DNA of 64,000 nucleotides. It comes from Latrodectus hesperus (lineage: Eukaryota; Arthropoda; Arachnida; Araneae; Theridiidae). Position numbers and translations under genes: made by a program. The notes under the pieces are model-generated. The model made no database searches and was not told the DNA's origin. It was given only the letters and a program-made list of their open reading frames with translations. Location of the stretch: contig CM075854.1 of the NCBI GenBank assembly GCA_037975125.1, positions 67,439,761 through 67,503,760 of the forward strand. The letters are read 5' to 3'. Shown here piece after piece: positions 45,121 to 62,600 of this stretch (positions are counted from its first letter, which is position 1; each line of letters opens with the position of its first letter).

Positions 45121-45845
45121 TTAGACTAGGACATAGTTTAATTGTTCCAAGTGTTCAAAAAATATCATTGAGGTACAAAAAATCACTATGATTTAAATTT
45201 TATCTCTTTATAAGAATATACAGTTTGTATAATTAGTAACATATTTTCAAAGCAATGAATGTTTATGATATTAATGATAATGACATAACAATTAATCATA
45301 TTATATGTATGAAAAAATATATACATTTTAATTGCAGTTATTTAAGCAACAAAATGTAAAGTAATTCAAAATAAGTTTTATATTTTAAAAATTCCTACAT
45401 TAAAAGTTCGTTTTATAAAATAGAATAATTCAAAAAGCTGAAAACTTTATAATTTCAAAAGTTTTAGAGCTTTTCTTTAAAAGTATAGTCGCTTAATGGT
45501 TCCTAATCTCAAAGTCCAAAATTTTTTACTTCAAAATCTTTTCACTTTTTCAAAACTCAAGAAGTGAAACGATGAAATTGTTGAACTAAGTACTGACGGA
45601 ACCAAGAAATAAAAATTATTCTGAAATTGAAAAGCGTAAATATGTTATCTTTGAAAGGTATTTCATTAATTAGTACTTCGCTGGTGAGTACATATTGACG
45701 GGTTATTTACATAATGTTTAATCTCAATATCTATGTACTCTAAAGTGGCAAATATTTCTAAGGCCATTAGTATAAAGAGTTTGGGAATTATTTATGTATA
45801 TGTCTACATTGCCGATCATAAAATCCACAGTACAAAAAAGAAAAA
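45121..45845. other. AT-rich DNA, nothing recognised
   Basis: No coding or repeat signature was seen. Confidence 0.6.
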
Positions 45846-46190
45846 TTAAAAGTGCTGACTTCGCGTCTGACTTATCCCGTGATGAGATATAGAAATTAAT
45901 GCTATATTAGCGCAGTTACAAATCTTGAAAGACGATAGCGCCATTTATAAACTCTATGCCTGTATGTAGCATGCAGCGAAAAATGATTGCCATTTTGAAG
46001 AAGTCAAAAATCTCCTCTCAACGATTTCTTGCATGTTTTACAAGACACTTCAGTGCGTCTTTTAAAACAAAATAATGCCATTGTAAAGCAAATTAAGAAT
46101 GTTGAGCATGCTTCTTAGTTCAGCAGAGAAAGAATTTTAGCCGATTGAGATTGTGGATTAGCCTTCAAGAAGGAATGGTAATAAATGAAA
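45846..46190 (+). pseudogene. Unrecognised, probably decayed coding sequence
   Basis: The composition rises and plus-strand frames read like former protein: KSADFASDLSRDEI, then (after a shift) ILAQLQILKDDSAIYKLYA, then HAAKNDCHFEEVKNLLST, then (after another shift) LLKQNNAIVKQIKNVEHAS. The pieces are separated by stops and frameshifts and have charged, helix-like composition unlike surrounding AT-rich translations. I do not recognise the family. It may be an old transposon protein, a processed pseudogene or another insertion relic. Confidence 0.4.
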
Positions 46191-49100
46191 CAGCTTAATT
46201 TATAGATGCCCAAAGCGCTAATAGAAGTAATTGCCATCCACAAACATATATCAACAATCAGTAGTACAAAATGTGATGTCCTTACCAACTATTTGACATC
46301 GATGCAGATTTCAAGAGGTCCATGACATAAATAAATTTTATTGAAAGCCAAAGGGTATAGCTTTTCTATAGTACTACAAAAATAAAAAAGTAAATATCCC
46401 ACACAGAAAGGCATAACTTTTTATTTTGGAACAGATCAATTGTCTTCCTAAATGACAAAGATGATGTGATTTTAATTATTGATATAATTACGGTTTTAAA
46501 ATTTATATTTGTTCAGAATAGTAGATTAAAAGTACAATTTACTCTTTAGACAGAACTTGCACTAGAATTTCTTCTGAATTTAAGATTTTTATATGTAACA
46601 TAAAAACTTTACAATAACTGGAATTATGTCTTATTTAATACAATATAACATAATGACATAAAAAACTAATAAGAAATCTTTTTGAGGTCATGTTATGTCC
46701 TGCATGTAAGTTTTACATTAATAAAGAATTATGCAAAATGTATTTCGTAAAGAGGGGATATAAATAAAGCATGATATCACAAAGCGAAAGAGAGAAGCAA
46801 CATAATTCAAATGGATGTGCACACTTGATATTACAAAAATAGAGAAATCTCTTTAGTACAAAATTTAATAACTAAATAAATTGAATTTCTCATTGACAAT
46901 ATAAAATGTTTTTAATTTATTATTTTGTTTTTATATTTATTTTATGGCTCTTTGAACATTTAAAATATTGAAAAGAATATATTTTGTCATCATAAATAAA
47001 TATTATTTACTATATTCCATAATACAATTAATGAAATTTCAGTTTCATACATGTTGTTAAATATAATTACTCAATTTACTTGCTTTCATTTTCTGTAATT
47101 CATCTGTCCTTTATCCCCCATTAAATCTTTGAAAATCTCAAAGTAAATGTAGAAAAAATAGTCAGAATCATACTCGTTTCTTAGCAAAATAATTTCATGA
47201 TTGTTCAAGATGCTTTCTTCAGTTTTTCTGGTTAATATCATAATCATTATTAAATACAGTTTTATGTAAGAACTTAGAGATGTTTCCTAAATTATAATTT
47301 TGGTTACTTTAATCTTGAAGTTCCATAATGATTTGGCTACATTTCTTGAAATGATTGTTAAAATATGCTTTCTAATTCAATTAATGTTTGAAATGATTTC
47401 ATTATTTATGAGTCTCTTCATTTTGATTTTTCTAGGATTTATAGATCTTGCCTGTTGCCAAAGCACATATTTTTCAAAAACGCTTAGTAAGTAAGTAAAA
47501 TTGGTTAATCTAGGCATACTTTCTTATATGTAACTTATTGGTTTTGTCTTGACTTTACATTCATGTACCATGAATATAATTAGTAGGAAATTCCTCTGTA
47601 ATAAGTGCTCTCTACTCTACTCCCGTTATTTTTTTTAATATTAAATGTTCTTTATAAATTTTGCTTACGAAGAGGATTTTATTTGCGTAAATTTAAATCC
47701 ATTATACAATGCGTTTATTAATCCATTATACTATTACTAAATAAGCATTTTATAAAAGTTTTTATTTTTTCTAATTAGTTATTAAAACAATGATGAGTAG
47801 CACAAAAAATATTCAAAGTATGTAATTAATTTTACTCACAATTACTACATATCAGTACTGCAATAATGGAATAAAAGAAAATTTTTAAATTTTAAAAGAT
47901 TTCACTTAAATGCTCAAAAATGAAGATTTTTCATTATTGACTTAGAATAAAAATGTTTCTGTAGAGAACACAGGAATATTTAGTCATAATTAAGATTTAC
48001 AATTTTAAAATCTCGCAATGTTTTCATATTTTTCATGTATATTTTTATGCCTTTTAAATCAGTAAATTGCTGTTTTAATTACAAATAATTTTTTAACGTC
48101 TTTTAAGGCAAATAATTTTTCTCATTACATAAATTTTCTGTAGACGAAATATAATTATTTTTCATTTAAATTTTAATAAATGATTTTTAATTTTAAATAA
48201 TTGCTGTATATTTCTTTTAAATAAAATATGATAGCCTTAGATTTTCAATTCTATCCTGAAAGAAGGTTAATTTTTCAATAAGTTTCATTTTCGTAAAGAC
48301 TATCAGCAAACTTACTTAAAATTAAAAGGATTCCCTTTATTGAATTTATTTCTTGAGGTCATTTGACACCTAGCTCCCATCCTCTTCAGATTATATCGTA
48401 AGTATACTTGAAAAGTAGAAAATAAAGACGTGAGAAAGAAGGAAAGAATAAAGTGAATCTAAATGTGATGAAGACATTCTGAGCAAAGTACATAAAATTG
48501 GAAAGAATCTTCTTCCAAAACGGAGAAAAAGAACTTTAACATTCTAGAAAAACTTCTGTTCAATTAAAATAACAAATGGGACTTGGTATTTCAGTCGATA
48601 AAAATTGCTTCATGTTTCAATTACTACAGCAATCCAAAGCAAAAAAATATATAGTTCTTCCGCGGAAAGAAATGTCTTAGCATCAATTTCTCAAAAAACA
48701 GTAATTATTTCATTAATTAATTAGTAATTTCATAACTAATTATTTTTTTTCTAATTTTTGTGTTTCAGAATATTTCATGCTAAAAGATAATCTTTTGAAC
48801 TTTTTTCAAACTGCTTAATAAATTACACGTTCCGAAATATGCTTAACTCAAATATAAGTTTTAAGAAGCATGTATAAAATCATTATACACAGAGTTATGC
48901 ATAAAATTTACAAATACAAAATATTCTCAACATACGGTGAATTAACTGTAACAGAAGCAATACAACTAATAAAATTAGGTATGATACTACCTTTGTCAAA
49001 TATAACATAATTTGAAATATAAGTTATCTTACACGCTCACACATACATAAAAATACATCAAATAAAAACTTGTTTTAGAAATATTAAAATTTCTCTGCTT

Positions 49101-49630
49101 TCTGCATCAGGAAAAGCTTTATAGAAATATATATTTTATATCCATAAAATTATATTAACACTTCAAGATTAATATAAAAAAATTCATATATATTTAGACA
49201 ATAGAAATTAACCAAACACTATCTAAATTTTAATAAATGATAAACGTGAAAAAAGTGAGTAAATTATTTATTATTATAAAGCAAAATAAGTGTCAGGAAA
49301 TACATTACAAACATTTATTTCTTTAGTAAAATATTTAGTTCATAGTGTAAAACTTACATAGAAATAAACAATGCTATTGATATTTTCTTATTAAAATTCA
49401 TAAAAACCCAAATAATAAAACTAAACTTAACTTACATTGATTTGACTTATAAAATTAACTGATATATACGGAAAAATAAGCTTGCAATTGTGTTATATTG
49501 AACTAATATTGTTTTAAACTCAAAACATTTGGAAAGATATATAGACTCATAGCCACTGTATTTTATAGGTTATGATTAAAATTAATGAGATTGCTGTGCC
49601 CTACATTTATTATCTTCAGTCTATCTTTCT
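46191..49630. other. Long AT-rich stretch without gene
   Basis: The + frame 47300-47494 is hydrophobic and Phe/Leu-rich, as expected by chance. Nothing was recognised. Confidence 0.55.
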
Positions 49631-49669
49631 CATAAAATATCCCTTTAATTCTTAAAGGGACATTTTATG
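49631..49669. repeat. 18-bp near-perfect hairpin
   Basis: CATAAAATATCCCTTTAA (49631-49648) pairs with TTAAAGGGACATTTTATG (49652-49669) with one mismatch and a 3-nt loop. Confidence 0.8.
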
Positions 49670-54376
<4,707 letters not shown>

Positions 54377-54390
54377 TAATATATATATAT

Positions 54391-54485
<95 letters not shown>

Positions 54486-54590
54486 CGTGCGTGCGAGCGT
54501 GCGTGCGCGTGTGTGTGTGGGTGTGTGGGTGGGTGTGTGGGTGTGTGTGTGTGCGAGCGTGCGTGCGCGTGTGTGTGTGGGTGTGTGTGT
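54377..54590. repeat. Compound (TA)n-(TG)n array with GCGAGCGTGCGTGCG variant and a 60-bp period
   Basis: A short TA run and a pure (TG)n tract (about 54393-54480) pass into a variant block. The 37-bp segment starting GTGCGAGCGTGCGTGCGCGT at 54491 recurs exactly 60 bp later at 54551, so a minisatellite-like duplication has formed within the microsatellite. The Cys-Val and Thr-His open frames are artefacts. Confidence 0.95.
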
Positions 54591-57500
54591 TTGTTGTATC
54601 ATAGCATCAAACAACATCAGACCATATCAAAACAAATATAAGAATTCTAATTCTTATTCAAAGAAAATTCCTCCTCATGACATTTAATGATGTATTCTAA
54701 ATATTCAAGTACTTATATAATTTTCATCAATAAAAAGTTAGTGGAACATTAAAATAATAACTCATACTGCTTACGATGGAAAAAATATGCATCTAATAAC
54801 TTTTCTATTTGAAAACACTCATTTTTAAAATTTACAACGATATTTTTATTGATATAAAATAAATATTACATTAATATAATTCAATATTGAGAATAACAAA
54901 TTATATATGTATTTTATGTGTTAATTTCATATAATTATTAAATGCATTGCAGTATATTGATTCTTTAACTACTTTTAGATGAATATTCTGATATTTTTAG
55001 TTTAAAATAATTTAAATTTTAGGTTAAATTTACTTTTTGAATTCTATAAGGTTTTCAGATTTTGTAGAAAAGAAGATCTTTTCAGAAAGATTAGAAAACT
55101 TTACTCCATTGTGTGTATTTATTAATTAAGTAAATGTGTTGGTTAGAGAGAAAAAAATTATGTAAACGTGGTCAAGTATTAAAATTATTGAAATCAAGTA
55201 ACTGATTACGATAAAAAATTAAATTTTTCATTTCTTTTATTCGAAATAAATGTGATTTGTTAGTATTTTCAGTTCTTAAAAAAATGAAGAAAAGCTCGAT
55301 ATTAGATCCAAAAAGTAGGAAAATTTATTTTCATTTTTAAAATAAATTCTCTTTTTTTTGTTTTGTTTTGTTTCTTGAAGAAAAAATTTTAAGACTGATT
55401 TATTTGTTTTCAGTGGCTGCATTTTATTAAAATTATTAATACTTTGCATAGATTTCTTTAAAAATATTGATATATGAATACATAAGTTTTGAATGTTTTT
55501 CCAATTTAAATTTTCTTTCTGCTCTCACTTTTTCTCGTTTGTTGAATGCATTTATTTATATAATCATATAAGGCACGCACACACCTTAATATAAAGTGAT
55601 ACATCATTTATTATGTTTCTTGATCTAAAAAGCACATGACTGTAACCATATTTTACAGTATAATTAAAAATATGTAAACGTTGCAATTTTTATATTTGTT
55701 TTATTGATTCAACATCTTTCGTTTCTAAGTAAACTTTCCGTAACTATTCCTTCTACAAAATATCCACAAATTAATTTTACACCTTTTTAAGCAAGGAGTT
55801 CAATTCAAACATTTTATTAAAACGTTCTTTATAAAAAAGTTAAAAGTTTATAAAAAAGTTAATAATTAGGAATGAACAGGATTGAATCATTAGTGTATTT
55901 TGCTTTCCTAGACATCATCTACGCCGACAAAAATATCTCATAGTAACTACATGGAAAAGAACTAAGTGAATAAATCGTAACATTATAAGGAAACTGATAA
56001 TTCTTTGTCAGAAATGTTAGCTATAACCTGATTGATCTATCAAAGCTTTTAGTAGGTAAGGAGTTAATAGAGCATCTGTCACATTTCTTGGAAAAATGAT
56101 ATATTTGGTGGTATGATATAACTGTAGATGATGGTAAAGAAACATCAATAAATCACACCATACAAATTCAATATATAGATCATTAATGTAACCACAAACT
56201 TATAGCTCCAAATACAATTCAGTTTATTAAACATTTATAAAGTGATAGAAAAATTATCCGTTATATAATCCAAATCTTCAAGAAAATTTAATTTAATGAT
56301 ACAAACTATTTGAAATATTTTTAATCAAAGATTTCAAAATCTATTTATAACTAAATGCATTAATATCTTAGAAGTTGCTATTGGAATGCCCATATTTTAT
56401 ATAAATAGTTTTTCTTTTTTATGCATCTTTAATTTTTGTATTAACAGAAGTCTACACATATGAAATAAAAGAAAGAGGCAATAATCAATCCATTAACTAT
56501 TCTGATATAAAAGTTATTGGAAAGATTAGTCAATTTCGAATATTAAACTTACATTAGAGCAAATTGTTTATGATTCCATTTTAATTTTGGCGCATCAGTC
56601 TAGTTTTGCATTCTGATTCTATTAATATTTTTGTTAAAAATAAAATCTATCGAAAAATTATTCACTAAAATTATCATTTTGGTAAAATATTAGTTCAGTT
56701 TATAAATCTTTACTTTACAAATGCATATTTTATTGTATAATTACTTGAGTTATAAATATACTAAAATATATACTTTTTATTTATTATTTTCCATTTTTGT
56801 TTTAACTTCACAACTGTATTGAAATATAAAATTGCTCAAATATTTTGCCAATAAATAATGAGGATTCAACTTTTCCTAACTTGAGATCATTTGACAGTTT
56901 TCTTAATTTTCAACAAGCTTCAAAATAGTAACTTCGCGAAGAACATTTTAAAATATATTCGTTCTTAAGCTGTTTGCTCTCATCAGGGAAAATTAAACTT
57001 TTAAATGCTAAAGTGTATCTGCTTTGGTAAGGTATTGAATTCCATTAAAACGTTTAAGTTTAAAACCCAAAAACATTCAGGAACTTAAATTTCAGCAGCA
57101 TTAAAGTATTTAAAAGGAGAAAGTAATTTGAGCCCTTTAAAGAATCCTCATGTTCAAACTAATTACTTTTGACACATCAAGTCTCAAAATTTAAAGGAAA
57201 GTTAATGAGTACTTCATTAAAATTTCTGTCGGATAAACTAAGAATGTTTATTGGTGATTCACACTCCCATCGAAGCAAAAAATCAACAGAATAATTCCCT
57301 GCATATTAATTAGATCGCATATATCATTTAATTGAAAGGCTTATTTTCAAAACAAGAATTTTCAAAACAAGAGTTGAATTGTCAGCTACATGGTGAGCAG
57401 TATATTAAAAGTGATCACAAAATAAAAAAGGTAAACTTAGAAATGTAAATTAGTATAAATGGCTACGATCCTAATTGAATCGATAATTTTCGCTGCTGCT

Positions 57501-58864
57501 TAAGTTTTAGGTCTTGATAACTAGGTAGTTTAAAGGTTTTTATGTCTTAATGAAATGAGAAAAAAATAATTTTACTTAATTATGAGCAAGTTGATTAAAT
57601 TATTCAAAATTAATTATTTTATGGCATATAATAAATTTTACATGAAATACAGTGGTAGAGATTTTGATAGAATGAATTGCCTATTCAAAACAAATTCTTA
57701 ATTGCACATAAGTGACAAATGAATTTTAAATCATATTTATAATTTCCTACAGAAGCTGGTCGGTAATTGAAAAATCCGTTTTTATAATAACCAAAGTTGC
57801 GTTTATTTTCCCTATAGGGAAAAATCGCATCCTAAAACAAAGCAAGCACAAGTTGAAACTTTCAATTTGTTTTGAGATTGAAATTTGTATATTAATTAAA
57901 TGAGCAAATGAAATAAATTAAATATTAATTTATATTTGGAGCCTGAGTAGTATTCAAAATTCATTTGGGTTATTAGTATTATCATAGACAAATAAAACTT
58001 ATTTATCACAATTTTGAAGGAATTTGAAACTAAGTAATTGAAGAATCATCTTTGTAGTAACAAACAAATCAGTCCGGTGAAAATCATTTTTTATTGAACA
58101 TTAATGTTGTTTAACATGATGGTGCTGTTTACGTAAATGTATTTTAGTAATGAATATATGAAATTAAAATATTTTAAATATGATCTCAAAAAAGATTCTA
58201 GCAGCTTCCATGCCATTTATTTTATTTAAATGTGGTTTTTTAATCTATTCATGCTACACATGTTTTAAAATTTGTCAGTTGCAATGAATGAGATTAATAA
58301 CTTTATCATATCTTTATCATATATCTTTATCATATAACTTTATCAAATTTGATAATTTCTGGTTAGATTTTTAAATGTATTAGTCAACATTTCAGATATT
58401 TTGTCACATAATATTAATATGTTATATCTTAAAATATGTCAATGGCCATTAAAACAGATTAAATTTTATAAGTAATTGAGTATACAAGCAATTCAGAAAA
58501 AAAGTCTAATTTAATTCTATTTTTTTCTGATGCAGAATCCTTTTCTCATTTCAACTAAATTGAAATTTTATCTTGAAATAACTTGAAATAATTTAATTTG
58601 AAAGTAACGCTTAACTGAACGAAAAGATCTTAGAGCATTTAATTTTTTAAGCAGAGACCAAAGATTCTATTAATTAGAAAGGGAATTTTTTGTGCTTATA
58701 AAACTGGTAAATGTTAGACGCATGAAACAGGACATCATCCAAACTAACATTGCGAACAATTATAACGTCATTGTATAGATTAAAAAATTTTATTAATTGA
58801 AACACATTTGCAAAAACATTTCAATTTTAATTTGTATTTTACATTTTAACTTAATTACTCTTTA
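54591..58864. other. Long AT-rich stretch without gene
   Basis: Small repeats only: (TTTTG)n near 55352-55372, a duplicated TTTTCAAAACAAGA word near 57344-57370, and TATCTTTATCATA repeats near 58306-58345. No gene was recognised. Confidence 0.55.
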
Positions 58865-58865
58865 T

Positions 58866-58952
<87 letters not shown>

Positions 58953-58967
58953 CAGATAGATAGATAC
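58865..58967. repeat. Compound (CA)n-(TA)n-(GA)n-(GATA)n microsatellite
   Basis: Four simple-repeat types follow one another: CA to about 58880, TA to about 58932, GA to about 58952, then GATA units. SINE A copy 2 begins about 15-25 bp later. Confidence 0.95.
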
Positions 58968-58982
58968 AGTTGCAAACATCAC

Positions 58983-59215
58983 CGATCGATTGCAGAATGG
59001 CGGCAGTGCCTAACTTCAAAGCAGTAGGTCCCGGTTTCGAATCTAGTTTTGGACGTTCCTTTCATTTGTGAATGTTTTTCTCTAATCCTTTTACTTTCGG
59101 AGCAAAGATGGCATACCCACTGGGTGTCAAACTGCAAAAAATTGCCATCACCTTCACCCCTAGCAGCACTGAATCTGATTGTGATTAAATTCTTAAAAGG
59201 CAACAGGTCACTGGA
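58983..59215 (+). mobile_element. tRNA-derived SINE, family A, copy 2
   Basis: This is a diverged copy of 14361-14592. Shared words in the same order include TAACTTC(G/A)AAGCAGTA, a B-box-like GGTTTCGAATCTAG, a body (C/T)CACTGGGTG(T/C)CA and ATTGCCATCACCTTCACCCC. The A-box region is decayed (AATGGCGGCAGTGCC). Frames 58979-59203 (-) and 59049-59375 (+) are readings of this SINE, not genes. Confidence 0.8.
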
Positions 59216-60540
59216 GAAAAAATATATATGTATAGATTATTGTATGTATGTAACATTGTATATAATTAAAATAGTTCACAATAATTTTTCAAGCATAAAG
59301 AAATTTGTATATTTTAATTCATTTTTGCAGCATACAAATTTTAAGAATTTCATGGAGAAAATAATTGAATTTTAGCAAACCAAATTTTTTCTAAAATATG
59401 TATCTCCTTAATATTCATTTAAGTATTCTGTATTCAGATATCATTTTAATAATTTAATTTGTTGGGGTCTGTTGAAAGTGAAATTCAAGGGACCACATTT
59501 TGCTATTTATATCCAGTCATTTACAAAAGGGCACTTTATACCAATTACATATATTTCATTAAACTAAATTGTGTATGGTGTCAATTATCGTCACTGGATA
59601 TTTTTATAACTTAAAAATAAATGAATATTATTTACTGAATATTAATATATGAATATTATTTTTTATCAATCTAATTTTTACTAACTTAAACAAAATATCT
59701 AACATGCACTGTTGAGTGTTGATAGGTTTTTGTAAATTCGTAATCATAAGTTCCGATTATTTAGATATAAAGCTAGATAATATTATCAGTCAGTAAAATA
59801 AAGCCATTTCTTAGATTTATAGCGATGGTTAAGATAAAGAGCTAGATAATATATGACATGAAAACAAATGTAACTTAAAATTTCAGTTAAGTTACATTTG
59901 TTTCCATCGATATTCCAGCAATTAATAACTATAGGTAAGATTTTACATCTATGAAATTTACATATGGATATCACAAACTTTGTTCATAATTTTTCAAACT
60001 TTTGAAAAATTATAATTGATTTCCAACATTTGAAATAATTCCCCTAATAAAATCAGGTATGTAAAAATATGACCAAATACAGATTTAATCGGTATTGTCA
60101 AAAATTTCTACATTGATTTTAAAATCACCTTTTAACTAAAAGAAATTTTTGTAAATAATGTTTTTTAGTACAAAATAAACCTGGGAATCATTTTTCAGGA
60201 AGTTGACATTCTAAACTTAGCAATCCAATATAAAATTACAGTTTTCTATAACTTAATTAAAAGTTATATTTATAAATTTATAAACATTTTATAGCAATTT
60301 TCAATATTTTCGATGAAATTAAATATAAATTAAAGAAACATTTTATTTAAAATAGAGCATGCACAAATATGAATTTAAAATAATTTTAATGGTACTAAAA
60401 ATTTAAACATTATTAGAAGGTTTCATAAAAACTTTTTAGAATACTTGAAAATTCAGGTCAGGTCAATCATATGCCAAGAAAGAGAAAAATTGTAAATATT
60501 TTAAAGTTCTTTTTTTGAAAAATCTTCTTTCCCTAAGATT

Positions 60541-60543
<3 letters not shown>
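59216..60543. other. AT-rich DNA with one hairpin, otherwise nothing recognised
   Basis: Nothing recognisable apart from the inverted repeat at 59860-59905 (listed separately). The word AAAGCTAGATAATAT near 59769 has a close variant near 59838. Confidence 0.55.
59860..59905. repeat. 19-bp near-perfect hairpin
   Basis: GAAAACAAATGTAACTTAA (59860-59878) pairs with TTAAGTTACATTTGTTTCC (59887-59905) with one mismatch and an 8-nt loop. Confidence 0.8.

Positions 60544-60572
<29 letters not shown>
60544..60572. repeat. Short (TA)n microsatellite
   Basis: Pure TA array of about 28 bp. Confidence 0.9.
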
Positions 60573-60574
<2 letters not shown>

Positions 60575-61289
60575 AATAAAAATTGAACATTATATTTAAC
60601 ATTTATTCCCGCAAAATGTAAAATTATTCTTTTAACCAACGTGATTCAATGGGAAATGAATCAATTTCATTTTTATGCATTACTATCAGAATTTATAAAA
60701 TCAATTTTGCAGGTAAACGTGAGTGCTTTTCTTTAACTTAACTGAAAAGATAAGTTAAATATGAAAACATCTTTTTTCCAACATAAACTTTTCCTAATAC
60801 AAAATTTCTAAATTTATTTATTTCACCTGCAATGCGTAAGATATAAACTTTCACAATATAAATTTTATACCCAGATGAAATGTATTAATTGCAAAGCTAC
60901 TTAATTTACAACACGACTACTTCTTATTTAAAATCTCAGGAACATATATTTCCTCATATATCATTCTCGCAAAGTAATATTTGAAGAACTAATTAAATAA
61001 TTTATCAAGGATTTCTAGAAAAAAATACTCTCTTACTCTGATAGATATGACTAGCTAAGAGATGAACTTGTTGCATGAATAAATATACACTTTTATCGCA
61101 TTTATTAAAAAGCTTTCAGATTTAAATAAAAATCTTTCTTGAAATTTTTCTTATATAAGAATTGCTGCAAAAGGTTACATATTTAATTTAACAAAATAAA
61201 TGATCCACATCAAATTTGAAACATCATATCCTGATACATTGTCAACACATACATATGATCTAATAAAAGCTATTTAACTATGGACTACT
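60573..61289. other. AT-rich DNA, nothing recognised
   Basis: No coding or repeat signature was seen. Confidence 0.6.
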
Positions 61290-61345
61290 AACTTCAAAAT
61301 ATGACTTTTTCATATATTATTATGAAAAAGTCACATTTTAAAGTT
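61290..61345. repeat. 25-bp near-perfect hairpin
   Basis: Arms 61290-61314 (starting AACTTCAAAATATGAC) and 61321-61345 are complementary at 23 of 25 positions, with a 6-nt loop TATTAT. On the minus strand both odd pairs become G-U, giving a fully paired RNA stem. Confidence 0.85.
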
Positions 61346-62339
<994 letters not shown>

Positions 62340-62600
62340 TCATTGGGAAGGCAGATGCTACCTCTATTCACAACTTCGTCAGTTGATTGTGATTCAAAAT
62401 TCTGATGCGGTTCATTGCGTTTAATGACGTCAAGCCGATAGAAATATTAAGCCGGAAACGCAACGCAGTAAAGAGGAAGTTCGAAAACTTAAAATGACTT
62501 TATTGATGAGTAGGGTGATAAAATGTTTAATTAATAGGTTTGTTACACGCCATCTCACTAAATGTTTCTAGAGAGTGTTCGTTTCTAGCATAGGATTGTG
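62340..62600. other. GC-richer island with a TGACGTCA palindrome
   Basis: A ~260-bp patch with more CpG and balanced composition, containing the CRE-type palindrome TGACGTCA at 62425-62432 and AAGCCGATAGAAATATTAAG. No long coding frame was recognised. It could be a regulatory element or an old repeat. Confidence 0.27.
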
